DNA of 64,000 nucleotides from Watersipora subatra (taxonomy: Eukaryota; Bryozoa; Gymnolaemata; Cheilostomatida; Watersiporidae), in the NCBI RefSeq assembly GCF_963576615.1, contig NC_088717.1, positions 17,904,108 through 17,968,107 of the forward strand. The letters run 5' to 3'. Positions 53,530-64,000 of the stretch are shown piece after piece; within the stretch, counting starts at the first letter, position 1, and the number at the start of each line of letters is the position of its first letter. The notes under the pieces were generated by a model that saw only the letters and a program-made list of their open reading frames with translations, searched no databases and was not told the DNA's origin. A program made the translations under genes and the position numbers.

Positions 53530-54970
53530 CTTATATTTATTACACATGACATACTCTCATGTCAAATGGGACTACTATTAATATATAATATTCAATCTTT
53601 TTAGTGATTCTATAAATTTACATCTGATATGATTAATTATGAATAATTTATGATTAAGCTTCCTATGAGATGATAACTCCAGCAAATTCACTTGCATGCT
53701 GTAACTGGAGAGAACTGTGTTGAGACCCAGAAATGATTCGTCTCACTATCTCCACACTTTGTTATTTAAGTATGCATCTGGAAGGTTTGTAGCTATCTCT
53801 AACATCCTGATTATGACATTGAGTTACTGCCAGGCAATGTTGGTCAAAGCTGTAGGGTTTCTAGAATACAACATGACATATCATTTATATCAATATGTAT
53901 CGTCCAATAACTGTGGTTTTACAATAAATTGCATGCTGCTATGTCTTACTTAGTCAAACAGTTAGTTTGACAAAAATTAAATCTATCAATCCAAGTTTAA
54001 AAGTGTTTTTGCATTTGCTGATTCTAAATTGAATACTTTAAATATGAATACTTTAAATACTCTAAATGAATGTTTTAAATAATTAATTTTGAAATTCCTT
54101 GACTAATAAGACAAGTTAGTAGAAGAAAGTACAGAAGTTGTTAACATGTATTTGCTTGATTTCTATACACATGGAATATTACAATGTAAAAATCAGTAAA
54201 CTAGTTCTACAACAGAAGTTGTGTATCTTTTTTTATGAATGAATCATTAGCTTATTGCTGTTCTTATTACTGCTTATTTTTAAAGTATAATCAATAAATT
54301 TAAATTTATTAGTAAAAGAATTATCATAAATTAAATTGCATTAATTTTTTCCACGTTTTATCATTTTAGCATCGTCTAGACTAACTTTCACAAGTATTTA
54401 CACCATTTATAAACAAACTGTTTCAGTTATTCGTTTCATTAGCTTATAATTGGGCCTAAATTTGGAGTAATTTTAATTCACCACCAGATGTCTGACCATA
54501 TTTTTCCTTGAATCCTGTGAGTGATACGGTCAAAGGTCTTTACAATATTATCATATTATATTGTATAATATATTATATTATATAACACAACCAAATTAAA
54601 AAAAAATATTCATGAAAAAATTTAGTCATAAATAGCATGTTGCAGGTTTTTATCAAAGAAGAGATCAAGCCCGGTCAACTCGCAGAAAGTAAAAACAAGG
54701 AAATATTGGCGCCGTTTTTATGCTTATCCTGATAAGTAGCCTCAAACATACGCTGTATTAAAATGCTGAGGTAAAAAATTCATTTGGATTAGTCATAATA
54801 CAATCCCCATCATGTACATAGTTATATCTAAACTTTGAGGAAGTACCAGATCAATCTATAAACAATCAATAACCTTAGAGATGCCCCACGCTAGTATCTT
54901 GTCTTCCTGCCACCAGGTTAATCCTTGGAGGAAGACAACCGGAGCAGGATGCAGCTTGCAAGACGTGGGA
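53530..54970. other. AT-rich upstream region of the membrane-protein gene
   Basis: No coding segment seen. A TATTATATTGTATAATATAT-type palindromic run occurs near 54550. Confidence 0.4.
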
Positions 54971-54980
54971 ATCTGTCACT

Positions 54981-54987
54981 TATATAA
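54981..54987 (+). promoter_or_regulatory. Candidate TATA box of the membrane-protein gene
   Basis: TATATAA, 53 bases before the ATG at 55040, in the context CACTTATATAAACC. It would place the start of transcription near 55012 and give a 5' leader of ~30 bases. Inferred from position and motif only. Confidence 0.4.
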
Positions 54988-55039
54988 ACCTCTTCTAAAA
55001 TTTATAGCTAACATTTGCATAAACTTTCCTTAGCAGCTT

Positions 55040-55300
55040 ATGAAAATGGAGAGCAAAGAATGCAAAGACTCGCATTATAACGACAGCGCAGAACAGCGCT
55101 CGATCAAGACTTGCGGTTACAACAGCTACGGGAAATTCGTGATAACTGTAGCGGGCTGGCTGTGTATCTCACTATGTCTGGCTTTTTTGATGAGTGATAG
55201 TTACATCACTAGACAGAAAATTGAATCTCTCAGACAGGACACAGAGCTGCTTCAAAGTCAACTACAGCACTTCAGGCTCCTTCAACAAAGCTATCATTCA
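55040..55300 (+). CDS. Membrane-protein exon 1: anchor and coiled coil
   Basis: Residues 1-87. Cytosolic head [20 protein letters not shown], membrane helix 33-51, then heptad-like [26 protein letters not shown]. Two close ATGs (codons 1 and 3) are possible starts; the first is given. The donor CATTCA|GTAAGT is strong; phase 0. Confidence 0.75.
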
Positions 55301-56716
55301 GTAAGTTTGGCAAAAACTTTCTTTTATAAACCTTTTTGTAATTTCATGTTGCTAAAATCTTTGTATCTGTATTTCTGGTATCCTGAGAGTTCATTTTGTT
55401 TAACAGTAAATTTAAACAATTATTACATGATAAGCACCAATATTTATTGACTTTTATCTGTTGTTTGGTAGACCTTATAATATGCAAACAGTTAGCCCAG
55501 CGAGGCCCAGGAACTTCAATCAGATAATCCGGAAGCTGGTTCTTAGTTACCAGATACTGCTTCTAAACTATATATCTTAGTGACTTGGTGGAAGGTATAA
55601 TTGTGTGAAGTTTGCATGAAATTAGCCAAAAATCGAAAAAATTTATAGCGTTTAAGCGGAATAACAACACACATGCATGCACACACCCATGCGCACACAC
55701 GCACGTGCACATGCGCGCACGCACGTGCATGCACACACACGCATGCACACACACTCACGCACGCACACACAGGCAGGCACATGCACACCTTCACGATGAT
55801 AACATGGGATTTATTAATATGGATTAGAAACCAAAAACTCCTCTAATATTTTACAAATTGAGTTAGTCATAGCTCTTGAGAAAAACAATTTTATTAATAA
55901 ATATAACTGAATATACAGTAATTCTATACCGCTTTTTCGAATCAAATTGATTTTCATTTAAATTTTCTACGGCACCTTTAGCAAACAGCTCATTATCTGT
56001 ATCTACAATGTTTAAATCTCATTGTTTGTCATCTGGATGTCCAGTTATAGCAATTAAATTAAAAAAAACCCCCTTTGCACTGGACTTGAACGCGGAACCT
56101 CCAGTTTTAAAGTCAGGCGTACTGCCTACTACACTACTCATCTAATTGGTGGTACTAGTTAATAATTGTACACATACTTATGCATCGCTTGTGAAAATAC
56201 TATTGGCCGGCTTGAGATTATGCGTAACATCATTCCGTATAACATTAAGCTGGCTTCACCACTCGTATTATAGTAAAGATTTAGATAATCTTAATTTACT
56301 AGCTAAGTTACTCAAATTCATTTAATAACTATTTTATTACACGTGCAACACAAGCCATTCAGTTAGTCTTATTATACTATTCAGCAACAGCAACAGATGA
56401 CCACATCATGCTGCATATCATGAAATTTCTCATGTTGTAAATCTTTTAACCAGTACAAACAAGGTATAAACCGGTAGAAACACCGTACATATCACAGGAG
56501 ACCCAGGCTTGAGTATACAGTACCACTTGCTTAGGTAAACCAGGGTGAGAAAACTATTTTATATATACATATTCGTTTCCTCATCCTGGTTATATAAATA
56601 TATGTATAATTATATATATAATAATATATTATGTATCTAAATATATAAATATATGTATAATTATATATATAATAATATATTATGTATCTAAAATTGCTTA
56701 TGTATATATTTATAAA

Positions 56717-56794
<78 letters not shown>

Positions 56795-56921
56795 TTAGAA
56801 TGGCAAATTTTGTTATAATTATGTTAAATACAAATCAATTTTCTGTCCAAATACGTTTCTATTACCCGGGCAACGCCGGGTAGCACAGTTGGCGTATATA
56901 TATATACATAAATTCATATAT

Positions 56922-56963
<42 letters not shown>

Positions 56964-59900
56964 CGCCAGCTGTGCTACCCGGCGTTGCCCGGTTAATAGA
57001 AACGTATTTGGACAGAAAATTGATTTGTATTTAACGTAATTATAACAAAATTTGCCATTCTAACTTTCAAATTACATATCATGAGAAAAAATTTTTTCTT
57101 ATAAACAATGAGAAGTAATGAGATTCACTTGCTATTAGCCTGACACACTGTCAATGGAAAATTTGAGTAAGCTTAATAATGTGAGCCAACAGCTTTTGAT
57201 GACGTTATGCAATGACCCGTGTCGTGTCGTATGCAAAGCCGCTGTGTATTTGCTTTCAAATAATGACCTTTATTGGCAACCTAACAACACAATCTCATTG
57301 GCCTAAAGGGTATGGCTTCAGATTTGTGAACGGTTGGGTCCCAGTTTAAACCTTTTTCGCTACAGATTCTTTATTCCAAGATTTTAAGATCTATAGCTGG
57401 AATGCGTACAGATATACATACGACAACAGAAAACAGAAAACATACTTTTAAAAATGTATATATATCTATATATACATTTCTCAAAGTATGTCCGTGTGTC
57501 GTCGTATGTCGTGTATCGTATATCTGTCCGTTTTCCGGCTATAGATCTTAAAATCTTGATTTTCCACAATCTGATGGATTTGAACTCACGACGATTTTCT
57601 CATCAATAAGGGTTTTATCCGGATGCTCTACCACTGAGCTGAAACACCATAGTAATATATATATATTTAAGATAATATATATAATAACATGTATATACTA
57701 GTTGAATGCCCGGCACTGCACTGGTATTAAAAGTTAATGTAGTGTCCTGCTACTTGCTATTAGCCTGGCACGTTGCTAATGACTACTTTAAGTAAGCTAG
57801 TATCCGTATCGCTAAACTCAACTTTCATTGCCAGATACAAATCGCTATAGCTGGACAGACTGAACTACAGACAACAAACTTTGAGATATATATACAATGA
57901 TAATGATATACATGGTTATATATAACCAGGGTGAGAAAACCAATTTATATAATATATACACGTATATAAAATGGTTTCTTTACCCTGGTTTACCAAAGCA
58001 AGTGGTACATCTACTGAAGCCTGAATCTCCTTCTAGAGACCTAGGATTTCTAGCACTCACCTCGAGATTTTGACCGTGAAGCGTGCAAAACAATTCATCA
58101 ATCAAAATGCCACGCGGAGCGTGGCATATGTTGGTTGATGAATTGTTTTGCATCAATGTGCATCAGGCATTTTCTATGACATACATTTTCTAAAATGACA
58201 TGGTATGAATCAAACTAACATTGTAGTGCAACGACTGTCAACTAAATTAAAGAGTGCGAATTTTGTCTGTAAGCCGCTTCTTCTATCTTTCCTCAAAATC
58301 TGTTTAGTAAAATTTGGATGATTGTTACAGCATATAAAATCTGTTGTTATTTGATATTTTATAAATTACTAGCCAAATGCCCGGCGTTGCACGGGTAATA
58401 AAATAATTACTCAATAAATTTGAGTAACTTATCTCGTAAGATAGTAGCCTAAATCTTTACTAAAACAATAGCAGTGCTTGAAACCAGCTTAATAATTGTT
58501 ACATTACACGTAACAAACAGACGTGGTAGTTGATAACTCCAATACTATAAGCTTGAGTATCTTAACCAATAACATTAATGTAATGAATGACATCACAGTC
58601 ATTCATCGCTGCGATCGATTCAATGATCATAATGCAGCAGTTTAGATGGCTGGTCTTCAGACATGAAGTGCTGATATCACATCCTCTGTGGAGTAGATTT
58701 CTTATTGCTAGGTTTAATCACTATAACTGAACAAATAGACTGACAGACCAACAAACAAAAGGCAAAACTCGAGATTTATATGTAGACACGAGAGAAAAAA
58801 CTTGCTTTACACTAAAATATGCAATTATCACACATGAGGACATTGCATTGTTTATGGCTTTATTAAACATGTACAAGTGCTTCGCTGTCATATATACTTA
58901 ATTAGCAAAGGTTTTAATTCTACTGCTTCTCTATACTTCCAAACTTATCTCAACTAGAAAAGCTAGATCTGAGGAATTAGCTATGTAAACTGTAAACGCG
59001 ATCTTTAGTTTTCAAAGTTGCCAGGAGCTCAGCAAGTGCCTTCTCTTCATCTATTCTCTCATAAGAAGGTAAACTAACAGGGTTTATACTTTTCTTGTTT
59101 TGGACAATTAGTTGAAACAAATTGTTACTTTCGCAAGAGTCATGTCTAGTCGTCTGTCAAAAGCCATGCTGAAAGAGTAGGAAAAATATCACTCTAAGCA
59201 GCTCTCGAACTCGCAGCTTTCAGCTTAGTAGACCAAAACTCTACCACCAACAACATTCGACTGCCCTGCCAAACTATGGAATAATTGTGCTGTTGGTTAT
59301 TACTCTGACAGTCTCTCACAGCACACCAGGTTTCCAAGATACCAGTACTGATTGATAGTAAAAAATAATTGTATTTTAAAAAATGAAGCTTCTTCAAAAT
59401 GCATTCTCTTCTTTCAATAAAGACTCATTAAAACTTTTTTTATCAAGCAATATCATGTTTTTAGCTGCTTTGAGTTTCTTTTTATATTATGCAAGTGTTT
59501 TATATAAATTAGGCAGATAAAGCCAGACGAAAGAGGTCTTCAAACTCAAACCCTGATTTGGTTGGAGTGGTCGGCAAGGACATGCGTGGACCAGTAAAAC
59601 CAGAGCTTAGCAGAACGACAATATTTCCTGTCACAACTGCATCACCAGGTATAAAGACTACATCTGGTATTCAAGCTACTCAGGCTACTACAGTCGCTGA
59701 AAGATCTACAAATGTTCGTTACAACACCTCGCCTGTCTCTACTGTTTATGTAACTGATGAGTACCACAAACGGTAAGCAGAAACATCATAGTCCAAGCAT
59801 GGATATTGTTTGTTGCTTCTCAGACTCATACATAATCCTAACAACCTTTTTAGTAGGTTTCAATACAGCGGTAAAGTAGTAGCACATCATGACATCACAA

Positions 59901-62900
59901 CAGCCGTGTTGTTCTCATTCTGTCGTGATTCATTGTCACTGTTTAGAAGCAAAACACTTGTGGCGAGAGGCTATCTGCGTGCTATGAAAACGGCTTTAGC
60001 GAGCATCAGTGTCGCACTTGTGTGTACACTTGCTACAACGGTTTTTCGTTCCTGCTACTTCATATGTCAAATTTTTTGTAGTTGAAATGTAACAGATGTG
60101 AACCCTAACGTGCAAATGTAAATGTTGAAAAAAGGCACCGCTCAACCATCGCTCTTAATAAAGGCTCTATGGAAACATGATCTGTTTGTCGGCCGAGCGG
60201 ATCTCTTCAGCAGTATATAAAGACTTACTATGTATGGCAAACAGATGAGAAAAGTTACAAACTAATTCCATTGTCAGTCATCTTTAACATTTCATTCTCA
60301 AATTTTGAATTACTCCAAACATTTTCTAAAGCTATTTTTATGATTTGTATTGTGCAATGCCTAAAGATGTAGTAAATGTGTGAGAAAAAAATATCTCATC
60401 GGAGCATCCAAATTGCCTTTCTATTTAGAGTTATAGCCGTTTTGTTCCGTCATAATCAACAGTTGTGTTCTAAGCCCTATTAAAAGTTTTGGACATGAGT
60501 GCACGAGTGCATGTGCATACGCGCATGTGCATGTGTACTCACACATTTATGAGTATGCATGCAAGTATGCATGTGAGTAAATGTGTTCGAACGATTGTGT
60601 GCATGTGTGTGCTTGCATACATGTGCACTCAACTTATCTAAAGCGAAAACTGACCAGAGACTGTTAATCGAGACACAATTAAAACTGATTAATGATGTCG
60701 TGCATTTTATGCTGCCACATATTTTAACTCATATGGTTAAGGGGCTCTCAGTAGGCAACTGACGAAATGACTGACTCATATGACCGTTGTGTGAAGTTTG
60801 ACTTTACCTCATAAAAGCTTGAAAATATTTATCATCTTAAAGTTGTCTGCCTTTCTACAAACTAAATCCATTTAAATTAGTTCACAGGCTTTCATATTTG
60901 ATGTGGTCGCATCTTTCGAATAGGCTCGGAGTTGCTTGCTGCCGACAATTTTTCACGCTACCTTTTTAAAGGTTTGGAGTTGCACTATAGATCTTTCCTC
61001 AACTCGAGGTGTTTCCCTCAAAGCCAAACTAGTTAGAGTAGACAAGCCTTTAGATTACAAGTAGTCACATTGGTCTCCATTACCAGATCTAAAAAGGTAA
61101 TTATTTTGTTATCCTAATACAAGCAACTCATCCTTGTAATGTAAATCTTATTGTAAAGGCAATAGGTCAAGCAACTCCGAACTTATTTAAGCATAGAAAT
61201 GCAGTGATTCCCGGCAAACTCAGCCAAGTTTAGTATCAGCTAATATAAAACATAGTTGATACGGTACATGTATCTATTCATTTTATAATTATGAAGCACC
61301 ATCGAATAGACCATGAACAATTGACGGCCCAAAGACACATTCCTTTACGAAGCCAGCACAACTTTCCAAAACCACAATGTTTTTAGCATCATTATTATCA
61401 TTATTGTAGGAGTACATTGAGTATTTTGATAACAAGTGATTCAAACAAGCTTTTAATATAGCCACAGGAAAGTTTGACAAAGCTCTGCAAAATTAAGTTG
61501 ATAGCTTTATTCCCAGGTTAGAGTTGCCTGCCCCTGCGCACCGTAGTACCAACCTTGTCCTTAGTCAAGAAACTCGTGTGATTCTAAAGAACAACTCTAC
61601 TATTGGTTCTGGTCATTATGGTAGTTCAACTAGTAGAAGCACAGGCTACAGCAATGATGGTCAGGTACAAAGAAACAGGGCCATTTCCATTGACAATAGA
61701 GATGGTCACAATAAAGATGTTATGGGAAATATTGACTACAATGACAGTGGTCTAAATGTCAATGGCAACAACAGAGATAATTTTAATTACAATTATAAAT
61801 TTAGCTACGATGGGAGTGGAAACGCTAACGGCAATGGGAACATCGATGCTAATGAAAATGGAAATAATAACCAAGGTAGTAGCAATGGAAACATCAATGG
61901 CAATATCAACGGTCGAGCTACTTCAAGTCCAAAATCAAGTCAGAGATCATATTCAGGTTTGTAGCCATTACATATGCTAAAAATCTTTTAGTAGCAATAT
62001 TGTGTGTCTGATGTAACAATAATTGATGAGTACAGTGACTTCTGCATGTGGTTCATCCACCAATATCGTCAGAGGTAGATTAGTAGATAAGTACATTATT
62101 TGGTCAGTTAGTAGGAACTTGATCTTGCAGATGACCTCAGTTTAAAAGCATACAATAAAATGCACATTTTAAATTGTGACGTTTGGAAATAGGTACAACA
62201 AAATTTTATGGCTGCATAAAATTATATAGCGGCTGAATCAGATTTTTTGGGTTTTGTAAAATAAAGATTTTCATATTTTTAAAAGGTTCGAGAAGCGAAA
62301 CAGTTGACAAAATATACATGTATTTCCAAAATATTTTGTTGTTGTTCATTTTTTGTGAATTTAAAAAGCTTGATGACAGAAATTGCTAAAGTTTGCTAAA
62401 AAAAGTTTTCACACAGGCAATTATGAAATACCATATTAATATGCTTGAATTAAATTCATCTGAGTTATTCTTAGTTAATCTTACACTAGTTAGATTTGCT
62501 TTATCTTAGCTAATATTAGTTAGCCTTACTTAATCTTAGCCATTCTTTGTTGGTCTTACTTAACCTTAGCCAATCATAGTAAGTCTTACATAATCTTAGC
62601 CAATCCTAGTTAGCCTTACTTAATCTTAGCCAATCTTAGTTGGTTTTACTTAATCTTAGCCAATCTTAGTAAGGCTTACATAATCTTAGCCAATCCTAGC
62701 TAGCTTACTTAATCTTAGCCAATCTTACTTAGCCTTTCTTAATCTTAGCCAATCTTAGTCATGCTTAACTTTAGCCAATCTTAGTTAGCCTTATTTAACC
62801 TTAGCCAATTTTAGTTATTCCTTTGGGTTATCAATTATTATTAGCTAATATTTCATGTTTTTGTACGAGATTATGTGCCATTTTCTACATAAAATTTAAG

Positions 62901-63366
62901 TAGAAGGTTGAAAGTCTACACAAGCCTATCAGTGTTGTTGTACTTTATTGCTTTTGCTATTTAAATTGCAGGGGATGGATTGATCTTCACTAGATGGGGA
63001 AGAGTTGTCTGCCCTCAAACAGCAACTTTAGTATACTCAGGTGAGTGAATGTTCAGAATCTGTTGTCTGTATATGACAAGTCTAAATAAAACCCATTGTA
63101 AACTCATAGTAAAACTAAAAAAAAATGTAACTCAATGAGGCTAAATTTCATACTGCTGTCTACCCACTGCTACTCCCTGGAAGATTCATTAAAGATCTCA
63201 GTCACTTTTGTAAATGTTACAGGCTATGCAGCTGCAGCCAATCCTGTTCTTGGAATGGGTGGCTCGACGGAACTAGAATGTCTCTCAACCTATCCTTCCT
63301 GGCACGCTAACTCTCCCACATCTCTTCAGACTTCAACTAAAATATTTGCTGCTAAGTTCTCTCTAG
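55040..63366 (+). CDS. Type II transmembrane protein with short-chain-collagen-C4-like domain, 5' five exons
   Basis: Exons: 55040-55300, 59513-59772, 61517-61956, 62972-63040, 63223-63366. All junctions are GT/AG and phases agree. The product so far is 391 residues. The N-terminus is cytosolic; the single membrane anchor is at 33-51 ([19 protein letters not shown]), then a coiled coil, a basic RRKR at 92-95 (furin-type site), a Thr/Ser-rich stalk, an Asn/Gly-rich segment and the start of a folded domain with [14 protein letters not shown]. The TRWGR-x-x-CP...VYSG...GG...ECL pattern is that of the domain found in invertebrate short-chain collagen C4-like proteins. No Gly-X-Y triple helix is seen. 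The last exon ends at a donor-like CTAG|GTTAGA (or a TAG at 63369-63371). The domain looks incomplete, so more exons are expected to the right. Confidence 0.75.
55665..55790. repeat. CA/TG-rich microsatellite
   Basis: ACACACATGCATGCACACAC and CGCACGTGCACATGCGCGCA type alternating purine-pyrimidine tract in intron 1, a potential Z-DNA former. Confidence 0.88.
56065..56150 (-). repeat. tRNA-like SINE head or pseudo-tRNA
   Basis: The minus strand reads AGTAGTGTAGTAGGCAGTAC GCCTGACTTTAAAACTGGAG, then GTTCCGCGTTCAAGTCCAGT. A-box and B-box (CGTTCAAGTCC) and an anticodon-like stem are recognisable. The loop CTTTAAA would give a TTA anticodon, which no normal tRNA has, and the acceptor stem does not pair well. 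Confidence 0.55.
56578..56695. repeat. AT-rich tandem duplication of about 58 bp
   Basis: TATAAATATATGTATAATTA and ATATATTATGTATCTAAA occur twice in the same order. Followed by a pure (TA)n tract at 56727-56792. Confidence 0.85.
56794..57066. repeat. Head-to-head pair of R1 repeats forming a long inverted repeat
   Basis: The left arm (56794-56905) GTTAGAATGGCAAATTTTGT ... TTACCCGGGCAACGCCGGGT AGCACAGTTGGCG and the right arm (56962-57064) CGCCAGCTGTGCTACCCGGC GTTGCCCGG ... ACAAAATTTGCCATTCTAAC are nearly perfect inverses over ~105 bp. They are separated by ~55 bp of ATATAT. R1-related heads also occur singly at 57707, 58378 and 63570. Confidence 0.9.
57384..57662 (-). repeat. tRNA-derived SINE, copy 3, with inverted tail copy
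   Basis: Minus-strand head TTTCAGCTCAGTGGTAGAGC ATCCGGATAAAACCC (classic A box) and CGTGAGTTCAAATCCATCAG (B box). The tail GATTTTAAGATCTATAGCCG GAAAACGGACAG is present a second time in opposite orientation at 57384-57450, so the tail region folds back. This is the best-preserved head of the family in the window. The tRNA anticodon loop is disrupted by an insertion. Confidence 0.78.
58086..58156. other. Perfect-looking hairpin, arms about 30 bp
   Basis: TGCAAAACAATTCATCAA(TC)AAAATGCCACGC pairs with GCGTGGCAT..TTGATGAATTGTTTTGCA around a GAG loop. Probably a short foldback MITE or the remnant of one. Confidence 0.75.
59195..59275 (-). repeat. tRNA-like SINE head
   Basis: Minus strand TTGGTGGTAGAGTTTTGGTC TACTAAGCTGAAAGCTGCGA GTTCGAGAGC shows an A-box-like GTGGTAGAG and a B-box-like GAGTTCGAGAGC. 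Diverged; within intron 1 of the membrane-protein gene. Confidence 0.5.
59513..59772 (+). CDS. Membrane-protein exon 2: furin-type site and Thr-rich stalk
   Basis: Residues 88-174. Acceptor AAATTAG|GCAG chosen because it gives phase 0 with exon 1; the next AG three bases on would give a premature stop. Begins [20 protein letters not shown]. Stalk rich in T, S and P ([20 protein letters not shown]), a likely O-glycosylation region. Donor AAACG|GTAAGC. Confidence 0.75.
59780..61510. other. Intron 2; TG-rich degenerate microsatellite at 60490-60630
   Basis: GTGCATGTGCATACGCGCAT GTGCATGTG-type sequence lies at 60490-60630. No other feature is supported. Confidence 0.5.
61517..61956 (+). CDS. Membrane-protein exon 3: low-complexity Asn/Gly-rich segment
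   Basis: Residues 174-320. Acceptor TTCCCAG|GTTAG, phase 2 from exon 2. Starts [20 protein letters not shown]; after about residue 255 it becomes Asn/Gly-rich ([28 protein letters not shown]). It lies where related proteins carry collagenous Gly-X-Y repeats, but the Gly spacing here is not strictly every third residue. Donor TATTCAG|GTTTGT. Confidence 0.75.
62500..62825. repeat. 30-bp tandem repeat, about 11 copies, in intron 3
   Basis: Unit CCTTACTTAATCTTAGCCAA TCTTAGTTAG with variation. On the gene's sense strand every unit contains CTTAATCTTAG, a branchpoint-plus-AG-like string. It ends ~150 bp before the exon 4 acceptor. Confidence 0.9.
62972..63040 (+). CDS. Membrane-protein exon 4: start of C4-like domain
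   Basis: Residues 321-343, only 69 bp. [22 protein letters not shown]. Acceptor AAATTGCAG|GG, donor ACTCAG|GTGAGTG. Identified from the TRWGR-x-x-CP motif and phase, not length. Confidence 0.8.
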
Positions 63367-63371
63367 GTTAG
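63223..63371 (+). CDS. Membrane-protein exon 5: C4-like domain continued
   Basis: Residues 344-391. [21 protein letters not shown], then [15 protein letters not shown] and KIFAAKFSL. Acceptor TGTTACAG|GC. It ends at a donor-like TCTAG|GTTAGA at 63366, or at an in-frame TAG at 63369-63371. In the family the domain continues with more Cys-containing segments, which favours the splice site. Confidence 0.7.
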
Positions 63372-63564
63372 AATTTTTGTACGCTGGTGCTAAATGTCTC
63401 AAGCTATAGTGTGAAAAGCTTTCCGTAGATGTTTGACTTTTAAAACTATGTATACATTTTAAAGGTTATAAATACTTCTTAAGTTATATGATACACAATG
63501 TAACATAATACGTATATTAAGTATACTATGGTAAAAGGGCTATAGTACATATTAGTTATTAATA

Positions 63565-63805
63565 CATAATAGCTGAATGTCTGGCGTTGTCCGGGTAATA
63601 AAAAAGTCTTTGCATAGAAAGTTTTCTTTTTTTTAACATATAGCAACAGCTATAATTTTAACTTGCAAACTTCATATCATAAAAAAGTGATTTGTGCAAT
63701 TTAAATAAATTATAGTAAAGCATAAAACAACTGTGAAAGCATTTAAATGTAAATGTGAAATAATTAGCAAATAGTGGCTAAATAAAGCCTGTTTTGTTGC
63801 AATTA
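63565..63805 (+). repeat. R1 repeat copy
   Basis: Starts AGCTGAATGTCTGGCGTTGT CCGGGTAATAAAAAAGTC and continues AACATATAGCAAC...AACTTCATATCATAAAAAAG and AATTAGCAAATAGTGGCTAA ATA, matching 15000-15320. Confidence 0.75.
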
Positions 63806-64000
63806 CAATGAAAAATAATTTGATATACAATTATATAATTTTAATTCATTTCATTGCTGGCATCGTAAGGTGAAAATGAGTGTATATTATATAACATAAT
63901 AAAGTATTATATAATATGATATAGATAATCAGAAAGGCTGCTATAAAGCATAGGTTGGGTTTGGAGAGCTTTTGCTTATTATATCCAAGATTCACTAGCT

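Noticed and set aside
55543..55827. Cys/Val/His-rich frames on both strands
   Set aside because: Alternating CA/TG microsatellite translated in several frames.
56065..56150. Functional tRNA gene on the minus strand
   Set aside because: A and B boxes are recognisable, but the anticodon position would read TTA and the acceptor stem does not pair, so it is a SINE head or pseudogene.
59810..60085. 91-codon plus frame in intron 2 of the membrane-protein gene
   Set aside because: Does not fit the phase of exons 2 and 3, has no family resemblance, and lacks a good acceptor in frame.
61756..61980. Met/Ile/Thr-rich plus frame
   Set aside because: Alternative register of the Asn/Gly-rich exon 3.

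Overview
Eukaryotic (metazoan), AT-rich, repeat-dense genomic DNA. It contains two interrupted host genes whose exons join in phase at GT/AG boundaries. The protein architectures suggest a spiralian (lophotrochozoan) invertebrate. One is a 7TM receptor with repeated Y-x-N-x-[YF]-C-x-x-C ectodomain modules. The other is a type II membrane protein ending in a short-chain-collagen-C4-like domain. This taxonomic inference rests on family resemblance, not on a search.

Layout. 1-2237: 5' part of a Ty1/copia element on the minus strand (gag, protease and the start of integrase in one open frame, a primer site matching the initiator-tRNA anticodon arm, and a 323-bp LTR). 2240-18600: no convincing host gene. 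It holds dispersed repeats, foldback elements, tRNA-derived SINEs, satellites and short decayed element ORFs (STPR-like at 10.8-11.4 kb, CXC domain at 17.7 kb). 18627-33818 (minus): a complete 10-exon gene for a predicted 1182-residue Methuselah/secretin-like receptor. Its introns hold minisatellites, a TTAA-flanked MITE, SINEs and a hAT copy. 34-46.9 kb: a dispersed repeat broken by a second TTAA MITE (35080-35993) and by a decayed Ty3/gypsy element (36086-40688, TSD GTAAC), then a foldback element carrying a third MITE at its centre. 47246-48280: hAT-like element with a perfect 8-bp TSD. 48.6-48.95 kb: near-identical 41-bp array. 49314-52126: P-like element with a perfect 8-bp TSD and a Tigger/pogo-like element nested in it. 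55040 to the right end (plus): the 5' five exons of the type II membrane protein gene.

The most unusual signal is in the receptor gene. Two separate introns (5 and 8) begin with tandem arrays that copy the gene's own 5' splice site: about 7 copies of a 40-bp unit and about 25 copies of a 49-bp unit. A third intron (9) carries a 12-bp coding-compatible array that stays open in frame with the preceding exon. The two host genes are far apart, on opposite strands, and show no evident functional link.
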